Assembly: GCA_900767915.1 (NCBI GenBank)
Contig: CAAGAX010000055.1
Location: forward strand, 39,803-103,802
Origin: Acholeplasmatales bacterium
GTDB taxonomy: Bacteria; Bacillota_I; Bacilli_A; Acholeplasmatales; Anaeroplasmataceae
DNA: 64,000 nt
Direction of reading: 5' to 3'
Part shown: positions 63,953 through 64,000 of the stretch, piece by piece
Position numbering within the stretch: position 1 is the stretch's first letter
Layout of the letters: every line of letters begins with the position of its first letter
Program-made: the position numbers and the translations under genes
Notes under the pieces: generated by a model
The model's input: the letters and a program-made list of their open reading frames with translations, nothing else
Databases searched by the model: none
What the model was told of the DNA's origin: nothing

Positions 63953-63961
63953 TGGTATAAT
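63953..63961 (+). promoter_or_regulatory. Extended -10 promoter for a plus-strand gene beyond the right edge
   Basis: TGGTATAAT is an extended -10. TTGCAA at 63931-63936 is a poor -35 with 19-nt spacing. Just upstream, TTCCGCTT is repeated (63903-63909 region and 63944-63951). The transcript would start about 30 nt before the window end. Confidence 0.5.
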
Positions 63962-63977
63962 AGTAATTACCTTGAGT

Positions 63978-64000
63978 TTGGCTTGTGAGGAGGTAGCCAA
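63978..64000 (+). promoter_or_regulatory. Ribosome binding site held in a small hairpin loop at the right edge
   Basis: TTGGCT (63978-63983) and AGCCAA (63995-64000) can pair around an 11-nt loop holding GAGGAGG (63987-63993). The start codon should lie just outside the window. This could sequester the site and control translation of the next gene, which cannot be identified. Confidence 0.45.

Noticed and set aside
1..64000. UGA=Trp mollicute code
   Set aside because: Real genes end at TGA (for example 25785-25787, 36582-36584) and Trp codons read as TGG, so the standard code fits.
1..64000. CRISPR array, tRNA, rRNA or prophage
   Set aside because: I saw no spaced direct repeats with unique spacers, no cloverleaf ending in a CCA-type acceptor, no rRNA text and no phage structural genes.

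Overview
The window is an AT-rich (by eye about one-quarter G+C) bacterial chromosome segment. Genes are tightly packed, carry good AGGAGG-type ribosome binding sites, and use the standard code: TGA ends genes such as the one at 25785, so this is not a UGA=Trp mollicute. The SCIFF peptide and its maturase, luxS, a small alarmone synthetase, ECF transporters, exporter-fold ABC pairs, InlB/BspA-type surface lipoproteins and relics of IS3 and ISL3 elements point to a host-associated low-GC Bacillota. A gut Bacilli/Erysipelotrichia or 'Tenericutes'-like lineage fits best. That placement is inference.

Layout. 1-6761 (minus): start of an M3 oligoendopeptidase, a heterodimeric ABC exporter behind a 24-bp palindrome, then luxS, hisS and a CobW-like GTPase. 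6993-8631 (minus): a membrane protein and a lactate/malate-type dehydrogenase. 9100-15607 (plus): a membrane protein with a (p)ppGpp synthetase, then a TetR-controlled galactoside operon (symporter, GH36 alpha-galactosidase, GT-B-like protein). 16020-22317: a drug-type ABC-2 transporter, a divergent LysR/MATE pair and an YnbB-like PLP enzyme. 22318-23025 holds a decayed IS3 element. 23026-27390 (minus): SCIFF peptide (51 aa), SCIFF maturase, Orn/Lys/Arg decarboxylase, EF-P and an SDR.

27706-31192 is an IrtAB/YbtPQ-like ABC pair. 31305-32630 is a small ORF divergent from a WYL regulator. 32940-33231 is a structured-RNA relic resembling the 5' part of a group II intron. 33375-37544 is an Fbp/Phn-type ABC importer with an HD protein. 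37647-39572 encodes a beta-helix lipoprotein. 39681-43470 is a ZIP metal transporter with a MacB-type ATPase and FtsX permease. 43688-50144 is an ECF module (EcfA-EcfA fusion, EcfT, MptS-like S component) with an exporter-fold ABC pair and a YgbA-like protein. 50341-50765 is an ISL3 transposase relic. 50895-63712 is a five-gene operon: two MacB-like ABC-FtsX fusions, an InlB/BspA leucine-rich lipoprotein, a very large InlB lipoprotein and a Shp/NEAT-like membrane-anchored protein.

The main discovery candidate is a regulon. The inverted repeat GTTAG-N6-CTAAC occurs in six exact and two one-mismatch copies, always at the promoters of four of these operons (31192, 43470, 50144 and 63712, all minus strand). 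At each one a copy sits immediately downstream of the -10 box of a near-consensus TTGACA-N17 promoter. Together these operons encode a ZIP metal permease, a siderophore-importer-like ABC pair, an ECF/ABC/YgbA module and a surface system resembling the Shr/Shp heme relay. I infer an iron/heme (metal) starvation regulon under one repressor that is not encoded recognisably in this window.
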